NCBI GenBank assembly: GCA_902762355.1
Contig: CACWNR010000023.1
Location: 1 to 39,308, forward strand
Direction of reading: 5' to 3'
Source: an uncultured Bacteroidales bacterium
Lineage (GTDB): Bacteria; Bacteroidota; Bacteroidia; Bacteroidales; Paludibacteraceae
DNA length: 39,308 nucleotides
How positions within the stretch are numbered: position 1 is the stretch's first letter; each line of letters begins with the position of its first letter. Shown here one piece after another: positions 19,386 through 25,949 of this stretch. The notes below the pieces were generated by a model. It made no database searches and was not told the origin of the DNA. It saw only the letters and a list, made by a program, of their open reading frames with translations. Made by a program: the position numbers and the translations under genes.

Positions 19386-19476
19386 CAAAAAATTTTAATT
19401 TTTGGGAAGAGCGGAGCGCCCGAGTACTTCCTTTGGGAACGAGGTTTCCAAACATGTACGAGGGATGCGAACGCGA

Positions 19477-19560
19477 GCGCAGGTGGTGAAATTGGTATAC
19501 ACGCTACTTTGAGGGGGTAGTGGTCGCAAGATCGTGTGAGTTCGAGTCTCATCCTGCGCA
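19477..19560 (+). tRNA. tRNA-Leu(GAG)
   Basis: An 84-nt class II tRNA. Acceptor GCGCAGG pairs with CCTGCGC, the anticodon loop TTGAGGG (anticodon GAG) lies between CTACT and GGTAG, and a long variable arm and GTTCGAGTC T-arm follow. It lies 91 bp behind tRNA-Leu(CAG) and 163 bp ahead of the recombinase gene, a typical placement of a tRNA next to an integrated element. Confidence 0.96.
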
Positions 19561-19581
19561 CAAGGGTTGAAAATCAATAAG

Positions 19582-19600
19582 TTACGCGTGAGACGCGTAA
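19582..19600. repeat. 8-bp palindromic inverted repeat behind tRNA-Leu(GAG)
   Basis: TTACGCGT and ACGCGTAA flank a 3-bp GAG spacer, a perfect inverted repeat 22 bp past the tRNA end. It has no T tract after it, so it is not an ordinary terminator. A recombination core or a protein-binding site is possible. Confidence 0.55.
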
Positions 19601-19620
19601 AAATCGACCCAAAATCTGCC

Positions 19621-19652
19621 CAAATGACTTTCACGGATGTGGAAGTCATTTG
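19621..19652 (+). terminator. 14-bp hairpin downstream of the tRNA genes
   Basis: CAAATGACTTTCAC (19621-19634) pairs with GTGGAAGTCATTTG (19639-19652) around a GGAT loop, with one wobble pair. T-rich sequence follows only 20 bp later, so it may act as a weak terminator or processing signal for the tRNA transcript. A different structural role is possible. Confidence 0.45.
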
Positions 19653-19670
19653 TCATTAATAACATTGTTT

Positions 19671-19720
19671 AACTTTTTTTCTCCCGCCAATCAGAAAAGG
19701 TTGGCGGAAGAAAAAAAATT
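19671..19720 (+). promoter_or_regulatory. 20-bp stem-loop covering the translation start region of the recombinase
   Basis: The left arm (19671-19690, T7 then CTCCCGCCAA) and right arm (19701-19720, TTGGCGGAAG then A8) are complementary at 18 of 20 positions, with a 10-nt loop. The right arm contains the A-rich stretch that would serve as the Bacteroidetes ribosome-binding region, ending 3 bp before the ATG at 19724. The fold could hide the translation start. Confidence 0.5.
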
Positions 19721-19723
19721 ACT

Positions 19724-20962
19724 ATGTTGGTTCAAAATTTTGGAGCCCTAAGGCAATTTGTTCCCGCAGAGCTCAAACACAATTCTAAAGGTTGGTACAT
19801 CGAGTACTACAAGCTTAACCCTATCGTTCAAGACTTAGAGCGCGTTCGTATTATGATGAACCGCGAGCGCAAGCGCTGCAAAACTCTCACCGAGTTCAAA
19901 TTGCAGACTAGCGCTATTATTCTTCAAATCAACAATCAACTTGCTGCTGGTTTTATCAATCTTCAACAAAACATTCCTGCATACGGAATCGGTACGCAGG
20001 AAAATTATACGGGAGATAATGTTCGCTTTTACACTCCGTTGGAGCAGGTAATTGACCTGTATGAAAAAGATCGATGTGGTGAGTTGAAAGAAACGACTAT
20101 GCGAAGCTATAGTTGCTTCTGTAAACAATTCAAACAATGGGTGCATAATAACTGTCCATCTATTGCGGCTTCAGTTTTCTCGCAGACACAGGCGAACCAG
20201 TACATGGAGTTCGTGCTTCTTGGCAACAACTCGAAAGGCAAGAAGTCTGTCCGCAAGAAAATAAGGGAAGATCGCGTAAGTCCGCGTACGTACAATAATA
20301 ATATAAAACTCGCGCGTGCGTTGTTTAGTTGGGCGATGGAAAAGAGTTACGCCCGTGTCAATCCGTTTGAACACCTCAAACAAAAGAAAGCGCAAGGTAA
20401 GGATCGTACCATTATCCCCAAGGAAGTTCGCGACAGAATTGTTGCATACTTTAGGGAAAAGAATCCTGCATTCATCATCGTCATGCAACTGGTGTATAAA
20501 TCCTTCCTGCGTCCGGTAGAGATTACACGTGTCAAGGTGGAGCAGCTGAACTTCGAGAAACATTGTATCGAAATGAAAGGCTCGCAGAAGAAAAACGGCA
20601 AAGACCATAACTGCCGTATGGATGATAAACTGGAAGCTTTATTACGTGACCATATTCGTGGAGCCAAACCGGATGATTTCGTCTTTGGCGCCGGCACATG
20701 GAAACCGAGTCAGACTCCTGCTGCATCACACTCGTTCACTATCATCTGGGATCGAATGAGAGAAGCGTTGAAATTGCCGAGAGAATATCAACTCTATTCT
20801 CTTCGTGATAGCGGAATTAACAATCTGCTAAAAGCAGGTGCCACCGACTTGGACGTCGTTCAGATAGTTGGTCACAGCGACCTTAGTATGACTTTCCGCT
20901 ACGCCAATCACATTGATGAGAGCCTTATTGAACGTATCAATAAGATAGCTCCGGAGTTCTAA
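19724..20962 (+). CDS. Tyrosine recombinase/phage integrase, Bacteroidetes type
   Basis: The 412-aa protein has an Arm/SAM-like N-terminal region typical of Bacteroidetes integrases (VRIMMNRERKRCKTLTEF, about 40-60), a core-binding domain (about 110-220) and a C-terminal catalytic domain. Catalytic positions seen are Arg263 in FLRPVEITRVK, Arg361 in YSLRDSGI, His384 in GHSDLS and the nucleophile Tyr393 in FRYANH. Tyr358 replaces the usual box II His. It is probably intact and follows tRNA-Leu(GAG), consistent with tRNA-targeted integration. No relaxase, excisionase or structural phage gene is next to it, so it may be the last part of a degenerate element or the tool of a larger island. Confidence 0.93.
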   Translation: MLVQNFGALRQFVPAELKHNSKGWYIEYYKLNPIVQDLERVRIMMNRERKRCKTLTEFKLQTSAIILQINNQLAAGFINLQQNIPAYGIGTQENYTGDNVRFYTPLEQVIDLYEKDRCGELKETTMRSYSCFCKQFKQWVHNNCPSIAASVFSQTQANQYMEFVLLGNNSKGKKSVRKKIREDRVSPRTYNNNIKLARALFSWAMEKSYARVNPFEHLKQKKAQGKDRTIIPKEVRDRIVAYFREKNPAFIIVMQLVYKSFLRPVEITRVKVEQLNFEKHCIEMKGSQKKNGKDHNCRMDDKLEALLRDHIRGAKPDDFVFGAGTWKPSQTPAASHSFTIIWDRMREALKLPREYQLYSLRDSGINNLLKAGATDLDVVQIVGHSDLSMTFRYANHIDESLIERINKIAPEF

Positions 20963-20972
20963 ATTTGCATAG

Positions 20973-21063
20973 TTATACCACGCTTTTTAGGACGATTAGA
21001 CCAAACGAACACGGTGAGCGTTCGTGTAAAATATAGGTCTGACGCCAGAAAAGCGTGGTATAA
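20973..21063. repeat. Long nested inverted repeat just past the recombinase stop
   Basis: The outer arms TTATACCACGCTTTT (20973-20987) and AAAAGCGTGGTATAA (21049-21063) are perfectly complementary over 15 bp. Inside them AGACC (20998-21002) pairs with GGTCT (21036-21040), and ACGAAC (21005-21010) pairs with GTTCGT (21020-21025). The three concentric helices could form one 91-nt folded RNA or extruded DNA. It begins 10 bp after the recombinase stop and has no T tract. Confidence 0.75.
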
Positions 21064-21070
21064 TTGTTTA

Positions 21071-21194
21071 ATACGGTTTCGTATTTCTACAATTTTTCAG
21101 AAAAACACTCGTTTTTCGCTATTTCAAAGAACCGAGGAACAACAAGTATTTACAAGGGCTGAGCCTACTTTTTAGTGCTCATTTTGTTCCGGTT
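21071..21194. repeat. Further hairpins and a short direct repeat in the gene-free stretch
   Basis: AATACG/CGTATT forms a small hairpin with GTTT loop (about 21070-21085). AACC..GGAACAA (21130-21142) pairs with TTGTTCC GGTT (21184-21194) with a 2-nt bulge, enclosing a smaller GAGC..ACT/AGT GCTC hairpin (about 21161-21180). The 11-bp string TTTCGCTATTT occurs twice (about 21114 and 21194), adjacent to the big hairpin on each side. Confidence 0.5.
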
Positions 21195-21240
21195 TTCGCT
21201 ATTTGTCCGGTCTATGAAATCGTAAAATACTGTAAATAAG

Positions 21241-21287
21241 CCAGATAGCGACGAAAGATAGCAAAATCTTTCGTCTTTTCCCTCTGG
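21241..21287 (+). terminator. Terminator downstream of the recombinase region
   Basis: GACGAAAGAT (21250-21259) and ATCTTTCGTC (21266-21275) form a perfect 10-bp stem with a 6-nt loop, followed by TTTT. An outer CCAGA/TCTGG pair (21241-21245, 21283-21287) encloses it. It would end transcripts from the recombinase and the hairpin region at about 21279. Confidence 0.75.
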
Positions 21288-21392
21288 AGAGCCCCAACCG
21301 CCCTGCTATATTGGCTCATTTGAGCGAGTCTTTCAAAGCGGAATATGCAAACGCAAATTTCTAAATTAGGACGCTCTCGCCCTCAAAGCAAA

Positions 21393-21585
21393 GGTCTCCA
21401 TTATTTCAAAAGTGCCGAAGTCTGCACGTGTAAACATTTTCAAAAGTCTGCTCGTTGCGCGACCTTACAAGTCTCCCTTTGCTCGTTGACCTTGTGAGTC
21501 TCCAATCTCCCCACGAACCTTAAAAGTCCACCTCTGCCCGCACCTCGAAAGTCCGCTTGCGCTCGCGCGCCTTTGAGGTCTTTCA
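21393..21585. repeat. Degenerate ~26-bp direct repeat array, about 8 units
   Basis: A core (A/G)GTC(T/C)NC recurs at 21393, 21419, 21445, 21470, 21497, 21525, 21550 and 21577, that is every 25-28 bp. From the fourth unit on a second block, ACCTT or CCTT, precedes the core by about 6-8 bp. The period is not a multiple of three and stop codons interrupt the frames, so this is not a coding repeat. The units are too degenerate for a CRISPR array. Binding sites for the recombinase or another protein are possible; function unknown. Confidence 0.55.
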
Positions 21586-21590
21586 TAAAC

Positions 21591-21626
21591 AAAACTACCG
21601 CACGTTTCATCACGAAAAGCGCGGTA
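21591..21626 (-). terminator. Probable terminator of the minus-strand accessory gene run
   Basis: TACCGC (21596-21601) and GCGGTA (21621-21626) close a hairpin whose inner part (GTTTC/GAAAA) also pairs with mismatches. Read on the minus strand it is followed by GTTTTGTTT. It lies 19 bp past the stop of the YqiA-like gene. Confidence 0.5.
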
Positions 21627-21644
21627 GCGACGGAAATGGGACAC

Positions 21645-22262
21645 TCAAAAGTGATTTAGATAGTAAACAGCAAACGCCTCACACCTCGTTTGTGTATTAT
21701 AGTAACATCCGTTCTGCCAGCGGTACGTACCATGTACGGACTTCATCAGCGGTGGGAGTATGGAACGGTTGTAGTGCTCTAAGAAGAGCGGTTCAAAATG
21801 CGCTAAGGAATCTTGCTCTCCGAATAATCCCCACACTTGGTCACGGGACTGAGGATTGCAATTGTCGAATTGAGTAGCCTCCAGCGCGGCAAACTCTTTA
21901 ACCAAAACTTCATCAATAACGAATGATTGCTTGCCATCCTTGCGTGGCGACTTGTATTCGTGCTGCCCTATGCGTTGGTTTAGAAACTCCGACATCTGAA
22001 AATGCGGATTACCCAGCAAAGCAGGAATACCTACAACCGGAGCAATCATCTGCGCATAGAAAGACCCACAACTATTCCCTATTAGCAAGTCTGGCTTTTC
22101 TCGGTCAATTAGTTCGCGAATGAAGCAGAGCGCGTCCTGCGGATGCATGGGCAAGTCCGGTGTCAGTACATCAGCACGCCCTGCGAATGCTTCGCGTAAC
22201 GCAATAGCAGGAACACATTGCCCGCTTGCATAAAAGCCATGTAGGAATAGTATCTTTTTCAT
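21645..22262 (-). CDS. YqiA/YcfP-like alpha/beta-fold hydrolase
   Basis: The 205-aa protein opens with MKKILFLHGFYASGQ, the HGF oxyanion motif of YqiA-type esterases. The nucleophile elbow IGNSCGSFYA puts the catalytic Ser at residue 64. GEQDSLAHF supplies an Asp candidate and KSVHGTYRW a His candidate, in the order expected. The length fits the UPF0227 group. Substrates are unknown; short acyl esters are the usual test substrates of relatives. It is the last gene of the minus-strand run and overlaps the broken alkD gene by 4 bp (ATGA). Confidence 0.82.
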   Translation of the reverse strand: MKKILFLHGFYASGQCVPAIALREAFAGRADVLTPDLPMHPQDALCFIRELIDREKPDLLIGNSCGSFYAQMIAPVVGIPALLGNPHFQMSEFLNQRIGQHEYKSPRKDGKQSFVIDEVLVKEFAALEATQFDNCNPQSRDQVWGLFGEQDSLAHFEPLFLEHYNRSILPPLMKSVHGTYRWQNGCYYNTQTRCEAFAVYYLNHF

Positions 22263-22901
22263 TTCACTCGCAAGGTTTTTAGCATTGCCTTTTGTTCGTC
22301 TGTGATACGGAAACTCTCTATGGCTTTCTGAATAGTTTTGTTATGTGTATCTTTCTCCAAGCGATGTTGCTCGATATAGGGCAACGTAGCATCCCACTGT
22401 TTGGCAAGTGCCGTAGCAAAGAACCATGCCTGCATCATGCGGATGTAATACTCATCGCTTTTGATAGATGCAACCCATTTCAAGTACTCCTGTCGGAAAG
22501 TATCGTCCAAAAAGTAGCGCATCAGCATCCCTATGCCAAAGCGTTTCGTGTAGGTGTGCTTGCTTCTCATCCACTTGCGGATGTGCGGTAATAGTTCTTG
22601 AGTATGCTTCTTAAAGCAACGAGGCGATAGTTGGTCGCAGGTCGCCCAATTATCGACATACGGAAGGAACTGCTCCAATTCCTCCAAACACCTATCGAAA
22701 TCTTTCTCTTCCGATAGGATAAACGCGTGCAGTTGGTTCTCGTCAAAATAGCGATGTGGCAAACTGTGCAAGAACTCTTGCGCAGCAGGAGTCTTTCTCG
22801 CGTTTGACAGTCGGCAGTAACTTGCTTTGGAAGTCAGCATATGCCTGGTCTTGCAAAGCAAAGAGTTTTGATTGTATGTACGCAGATCCGTCCAGCCGCA
22901 T
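22259..22901 (-). pseudogene. AlkD-like DNA alkylation repair gene, frameshifted with an internal deletion
   Basis: AlkD-family HEAT-repeat glycosylases remove alkylated bases. The C-terminal 185 residues are in one frame (TPAAQEFLHSLPHRYFDENQ to the end). The family N-terminus (LFALQDQAYADFQSKLLPTV) is in another frame, now joined to the upstream GNAT gene. Frames switch at about 22790-22800. Comparing both parts with the family pattern, roughly 15-20 residues that should carry the conserved GVRxPxLR motif are missing. The 200-aa frame from ATG 22861 therefore starts with out-of-frame residues, and activity is unlikely. ATG 22901 may be the original start. Coordinates cover both parts. Confidence 0.72.
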
Positions 22902-23399
22902 GATCTTCACCAGACGGTCGTCGCCAAGGTAAAGATGGCTGCATAGATTGAATGCACCTGTATCGCGGAAGCCGCACTTATGCATCACACGTTCGGAGGC
23001 AGGATTATCCACAAAGCAGTCACACCATAGCACCTCGAAATGCTGCTCTTGGAAACAATAGTCAATCATCAGCCGCAACGCCTCCGAGCATATTCCTTGG
23101 TTCCAATACGGCTTGGCAACCCAATAACCAACCTCTGCATCATGCTCACCGATAGTTATATTGCTCTCTCCATATAGATAATAGCCCATACAACCAATGG
23201 CTTCGCCGGTCTGCTTGAGTTCAATCGCCCATGTATGATCATTGCGAAAGATTGTCCGGATTATCTCCAGACTTTCTTCCACGCTCTTGTGCGGAGGCCA
23301 TCCTGCACGAGGTCCAACATCCGGGTCAGAAGCATATTTGAATAACGCTTCTGCATCACTCTCCTGCCATGGGCGCAATATGATTCTATCGGATTCCAT
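22743..23399 (-). CDS. GNAT acetyltransferase (RimJ/RimL type) with a readthrough tail
   Basis: The acetyltransferase part (about residues 1-168) begins MESDRIILRPWQESDAEAL. It has EVGYWVAKPYWNQGICSEAL, with a variant of the acetyl-CoA-binding loop, and NPASERVMHKCGFRDTG near its end. These are features of the RimJ/RimL-like N-acetyltransferases that act on protein N-termini or small molecules. After KIMRLDG the frame continues about 50 residues into the N-terminus of the AlkD family (FALQDQAYADFQSK) before stopping. The tail is probably an accident of the alkD deletion or an overlap of the two genes. An in-frame ATG upstream is rejected: the start at 23399 follows the previous stop by 2 bp. 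Confidence 0.85.
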   Translation of the reverse strand: MESDRIILRPWQESDAEALFKYASDPDVGPRAGWPPHKSVEESLEIIRTIFRNDHTWAIELKQTGEAIGCMGYYLYGESNITIGEHDAEVGYWVAKPYWNQGICSEALRLMIDYCFQEQHFEVLWCDCFVDNPASERVMHKCGFRDTGAFNLCSHLYLGDDRLVKIMRLDGSAYIQSKLFALQDQAYADFQSKLLPTVKREKDSCCARVLAQFATSLF

Positions 23400-23401
23400 G
23401 C

Positions 23402-23929
23402 TTATATTCTTGTCATGTGATAGCCCATGCGCTTGAGTTGTACAGCTGCGCCAAAGAGGAACAACTGATGCAAGCAAGCGACGTAGGCAAGGAAAGCCTC
23501 TTTGGTGCCCGGTTCGATGTCCTGATGCATCAAGGTGTTATGCACTCGTGAGGCACACTCGCTAACGAGCTCTTCAGTCATCGCAAAATCCTTGCCTTTG
23601 AGTTTGAGCATGTCTCGGCGGATATACTCGTCCATCGCGTCATAGCCACGTTTGTCACGCAGATAGACATACAGGTCGTCTTTCGCAGCATAGTACTGCC
23701 AATCGTCATCCCACATCTTCGCCAACGCCATGCCGATATACATCATCCACCCGAGCGATGCGAGGGGATAGTTTTGAAACTCACGCACTCCGTCAGGGAT
23801 ATACGCATTAGCAATCGTCTCCCATTTACCCTCCACATCCGCGCATTCCGGCAGACGCTCGTCTATTTCGTTCACGCTCAGCAAATACTGATGCAAGTCG
23901 TTATGTATCTGTTCTTCAAATTTATCCAT
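23402..23929 (-). CDS. Conserved hypothetical protein, 175 aa
   Basis: I do not recognise a named family. The protein is acidic, mostly helical in appearance and lacks a signal peptide. Notable stretches are FQNYPLASLGWMMYIGMALA (hydrophobic, about 51-70) followed by MWDDDWQYYAAKDDLYVYLR. A C-terminal segment AYVACLHQLFLFGAAVQLKR may be a buried helix. The WDDDW motif and the pattern of conserved-looking aromatics suggest a compact helical bundle. It sits 14 bp behind the 63-aa gene and 2 bp ahead of the GNAT gene. Confidence 0.7.
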   Translation of the reverse strand: MDKFEEQIHNDLHQYLLSVNEIDERLPECADVEGKWETIANAYIPDGVREFQNYPLASLGWMMYIGMALAKMWDDDWQYYAAKDDLYVYLRDKRGYDAMDEYIRRDMLKLKGKDFAMTEELVSECASRVHNTLMHQDIEPGTKEAFLAYVACLHQLFLFGAAVQLKRMGYHMTRI

Positions 23930-23943
23930 TATGGTCTATTCCC

Positions 23944-24135
23944 TTAGCTGCCTTGATATTTGGTAAAGTTATATTTCTCGCGTAATTGCTTTTGCTGTTC
24001 TGCTGAACGGGAGGTAAAGTACGCCTTCCATCCAGGACAGAAATTGATGTGCCATCTCCAGAAACGACCTAACGCAGAGTTAGGTTTTGCATCGTAGTGT
24101 GCACGAAACTTACAATTTTCACATGCGTGTGCCAT
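23944..24135 (-). CDS. Small cysteine-containing protein, 63 aa
   Basis: The product starts MAHACENCKFRAHYDAKP and contains CxxC at residues 5-8 plus a later Cys in WHINFCPGWKAYF, so metal binding by Cys and nearby His residues is possible. It ends in a charged helix. Small proteins of this look occur in Bacteroidetes genomes, but I know of no function. The ORF has a good position in the gene run (38 bp after the META-domain gene's stop on the map, 14 bp before the next gene). Confidence 0.6.
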   Translation of the reverse strand: MAHACENCKFRAHYDAKPNSALGRFWRWHINFCPGWKAYFTSRSAEQQKQLREKYNFTKYQGS

Positions 24136-24173
24136 AATACTGAATATTTTATAATGATTCCAATTAGTTTTTC

Positions 24174-24977
24174 TTATCTAACAATTATCATCGTGTGCGT
24201 GCCTTGCACAAGCACGGAGTCTGCGGATAAAGCCGTTACGGCTAACGTGTCATGCAAAGTCTGCGCCAGCAATCGTTCGTTGCGCATCATCTGTTCATTC
24301 TCACACCACTTCTCTGTCTGGCACATTCCGTCCTTGATGATGAGTCGCCCATTGGCATATTGGTAATTACCACCCATGCCATTACAACCTGCCGAAGCGG
24401 TTATCACTCCGTTCTCCAACAAACTAATCGTCGGGAATGATACGGAGTCTTCTGTAAGCATTATGTTGTCAAAAGCTCGTACCTGCCAAGTGCCTGAGAT
24501 GTCCGTCACCACATTAGATTGTAGTTCCACACTATTACGTTCGTATTGGCGGTCAACGAAGATGAGCAACATCGGCATTTGAGTCCAAGTGTTTTCTTTG
24601 GGAGCGACATCGACGCGATAGGTAAATATCAGCTTCTTTCCGTCATCCGTCAGGCTCGCTGCATATAGTTCGGAGCTATGATTAGTTTCCGGTAGCACAA
24701 CAGCTATAGCAAACTGCTTCTCAAAATCAATAGGTGTCGGTTGTCCGTTCTTACCCATGAAGGCTGCCATACCGAAATACTGTTCAAACTCGTCCAGCGA
24801 AACAATCTTTGCCGGAATAGGTTCGATTGCATCGTTCCGCACGAAATAGTTATGTGCTACCACAAACGGTACTTGCGTATCGTTCGGTTTCTTGACCAAG
24901 TGCGCAATCAACATCCATGCGCCGATGATGATCAGCACAAATATCGCCCCAAGGATATGAGGAAATAACTTTTTCAT
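24174..24977 (-). CDS. Membrane-anchored META-domain (HslJ-like) protein
   Basis: The 267-aa protein has one N-terminal membrane segment (LGAIFVLIIIGAWMLIAHLV, about 8-27) and a long exported part. Residues about 175-267 form a META domain: ISGTWQVRAFDN, ENGVITASAGCNGMGGNYQY, EQMMRNERLLAQTL. HslJ, which carries this domain, is linked to novobiocin resistance and outer-membrane stress; family members are envelope proteins. The middle (about 45-150) is not recognised. The start at 24977 gives a 4-bp ATGA overlap with the upstream GNAT gene. A start 20 codons further up is open but would bury the anchor. Confidence 0.82.
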   Translation of the reverse strand: MKKLFPHILGAIFVLIIIGAWMLIAHLVKKPNDTQVPFVVAHNYFVRNDAIEPIPAKIVSLDEFEQYFGMAAFMGKNGQPTPIDFEKQFAIAVVLPETNHSSELYAASLTDDGKKLIFTYRVDVAPKENTWTQMPMLLIFVDRQYERNSVELQSNVVTDISGTWQVRAFDNIMLTEDSVSFPTISLLENGVITASAGCNGMGGNYQYANGRLIIKDGMCQTEKWCENEQMMRNERLLAQTLHDTLAVTALSADSVLVQGTHTMIIVR

Positions 24978-25468
24978 ATTCTCGTCTTTTGGTATGCCAG
25001 GCGTTGGTCGCCTGAAAGTAAATAAATGATTCCGCAATAGGTAAACCCGTGCTTAAGGATGTTGTGTTGCATGATACGGTTGTCTCGATGGGTATCTACG
25101 CGAAGCGTATGTGTCCGTTCAAAAGCCCACTTGAGCACGCAATCCCATATCCCATGCACGTCCGGCCAACTCGCCAAGCGATGGATGACATAGTACGGTT
25201 CGTCGTTCAGCCATGCGCCATCGTAGATTTTCTCGTATGTCGGTTCCGGTGCAGGCAGGAAGGCGAAGTATGCCACAATCCGCTCGTCATCTGTGACCAC
25301 AAAGCCGCCTTCACGAGCGATGTCTGCTTGGATGACCTGCTCTGACGGATAACCGTTTATCCATTGGCTCACGTTATCCGAAGCGTGCATCATTTCCCGC
25401 GCCGCATCTATTACCGGCATGATTGCAGGGATGTCGTCATATGTCGCAAGTCGGATGGTACGATGCAT
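24974..25468 (-). CDS. GNAT family N-acetyltransferase
   Basis: The 164-aa protein shows the GNAT pattern: MHRTIRLATYDDIPAIMPVI at the N-terminus, GGFVVTDDERIVAYFAFL as the beta2-beta4 hairpin, and HRLASWPDVHGIWDCVLKWA in place of the acetyl-CoA pyrophosphate loop. LRVDTHRDNRIMQHNILKHG leads to the last strands. The acceptor is unknown. It lies 1 bp behind ybaK and overlaps the META-domain gene by 4 bp. Confidence 0.88.
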   Translation of the reverse strand: MHRTIRLATYDDIPAIMPVIDAAREMMHASDNVSQWINGYPSEQVIQADIAREGGFVVTDDERIVAYFAFLPAPEPTYEKIYDGAWLNDEPYYVIHRLASWPDVHGIWDCVLKWAFERTHTLRVDTHRDNRIMQHNILKHGFTYCGIIYLLSGDQRLAYQKTRI

Positions 25469-25469
25469 A

Positions 25470-25949
25470 CTATATCAAATCACTAATTTCTAATGGTACG
25501 TATTTAATTAGGTCTTGCGGAGTGAGACGGAGTTGCATGCCGCGCTGTCCGGCAGAGACATATATCTTCTCATGCAGCAGACAAGTCTCGTCGATGTACG
25601 ACGGGAATGTTTTCTTCATTCCTATCGGGCAACAACCGCCACGGATGTAACCGGTGAGCGGTAGCAACTCCTTTTGCGGAATCGGTTTGCAGGACTTATT
25701 GCCGCTGGCACGCGCCGCTTTTTTCAAGTCCACCTCACACGCACCCGGCACGACACATACAAAATGCTTGGTCTTGTCGCCCTCCAGCACGATGGTCTTG
25801 AATACGGCATCCACATCTTCGCCTAACTGTTCCGCCACGTGCGTAGCACTGAGGTCGGACTCATCCACCTCGTACTCAATCAGCTCATATGCGATCCCTG
25901 CGGCATCCAGCAGCCGACACACATTCGTTTTCTGTATCTTCTGAGCCAT
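25470..25949 (-). CDS. ybaK: YbaK/EbsC-type Cys-tRNA(Pro)/Cys-tRNA(Cys) deacylase
   Basis: YbaK proteins hydrolyse Cys-tRNA(Pro) formed by mischarging prolyl-tRNA synthetase. The 159-aa product matches the family throughout: KTNVCRLLDAAGIAYELIEY, THVAEQLGEDVDAVFKTIVL with the catalytic Lys, CVVPGACEVDLKKAARASGN, YIRGGCCPIGMKKTFPSYID, and AGQRGMQLRLTPQDLI. The ATG overlaps the carbonic anhydrase stop by one base. Confidence 0.95.
   Translation of the reverse strand: MAQKIQKTNVCRLLDAAGIAYELIEYEVDESDLSATHVAEQLGEDVDAVFKTIVLEGDKTKHFVCVVPGACEVDLKKAARASGNKSCKPIPQKELLPLTGYIRGGCCPIGMKKTFPSYIDETCLLHEKIYVSAGQRGMQLRLTPQDLIKYVPLEISDLI

Noticed and set aside
20973-21063. Integron attC site
   Set aside because: The outer arms do not carry the RYYYAAC / GTTRRRY core-site pattern, and the recombinase is not of the IntI type as far as I can see.
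21393-21585. CRISPR array
   Set aside because: Repeat units are degenerate and only a few bases are shared, spacers are not distinct, and there is no cas gene in the window.
21557-21877. A 106-codon plus-strand frame overlapping the YqiA-like gene end
   Set aside because: It overlaps the terminator and the antisense of a real gene, and its protein shows no recognisable pattern.
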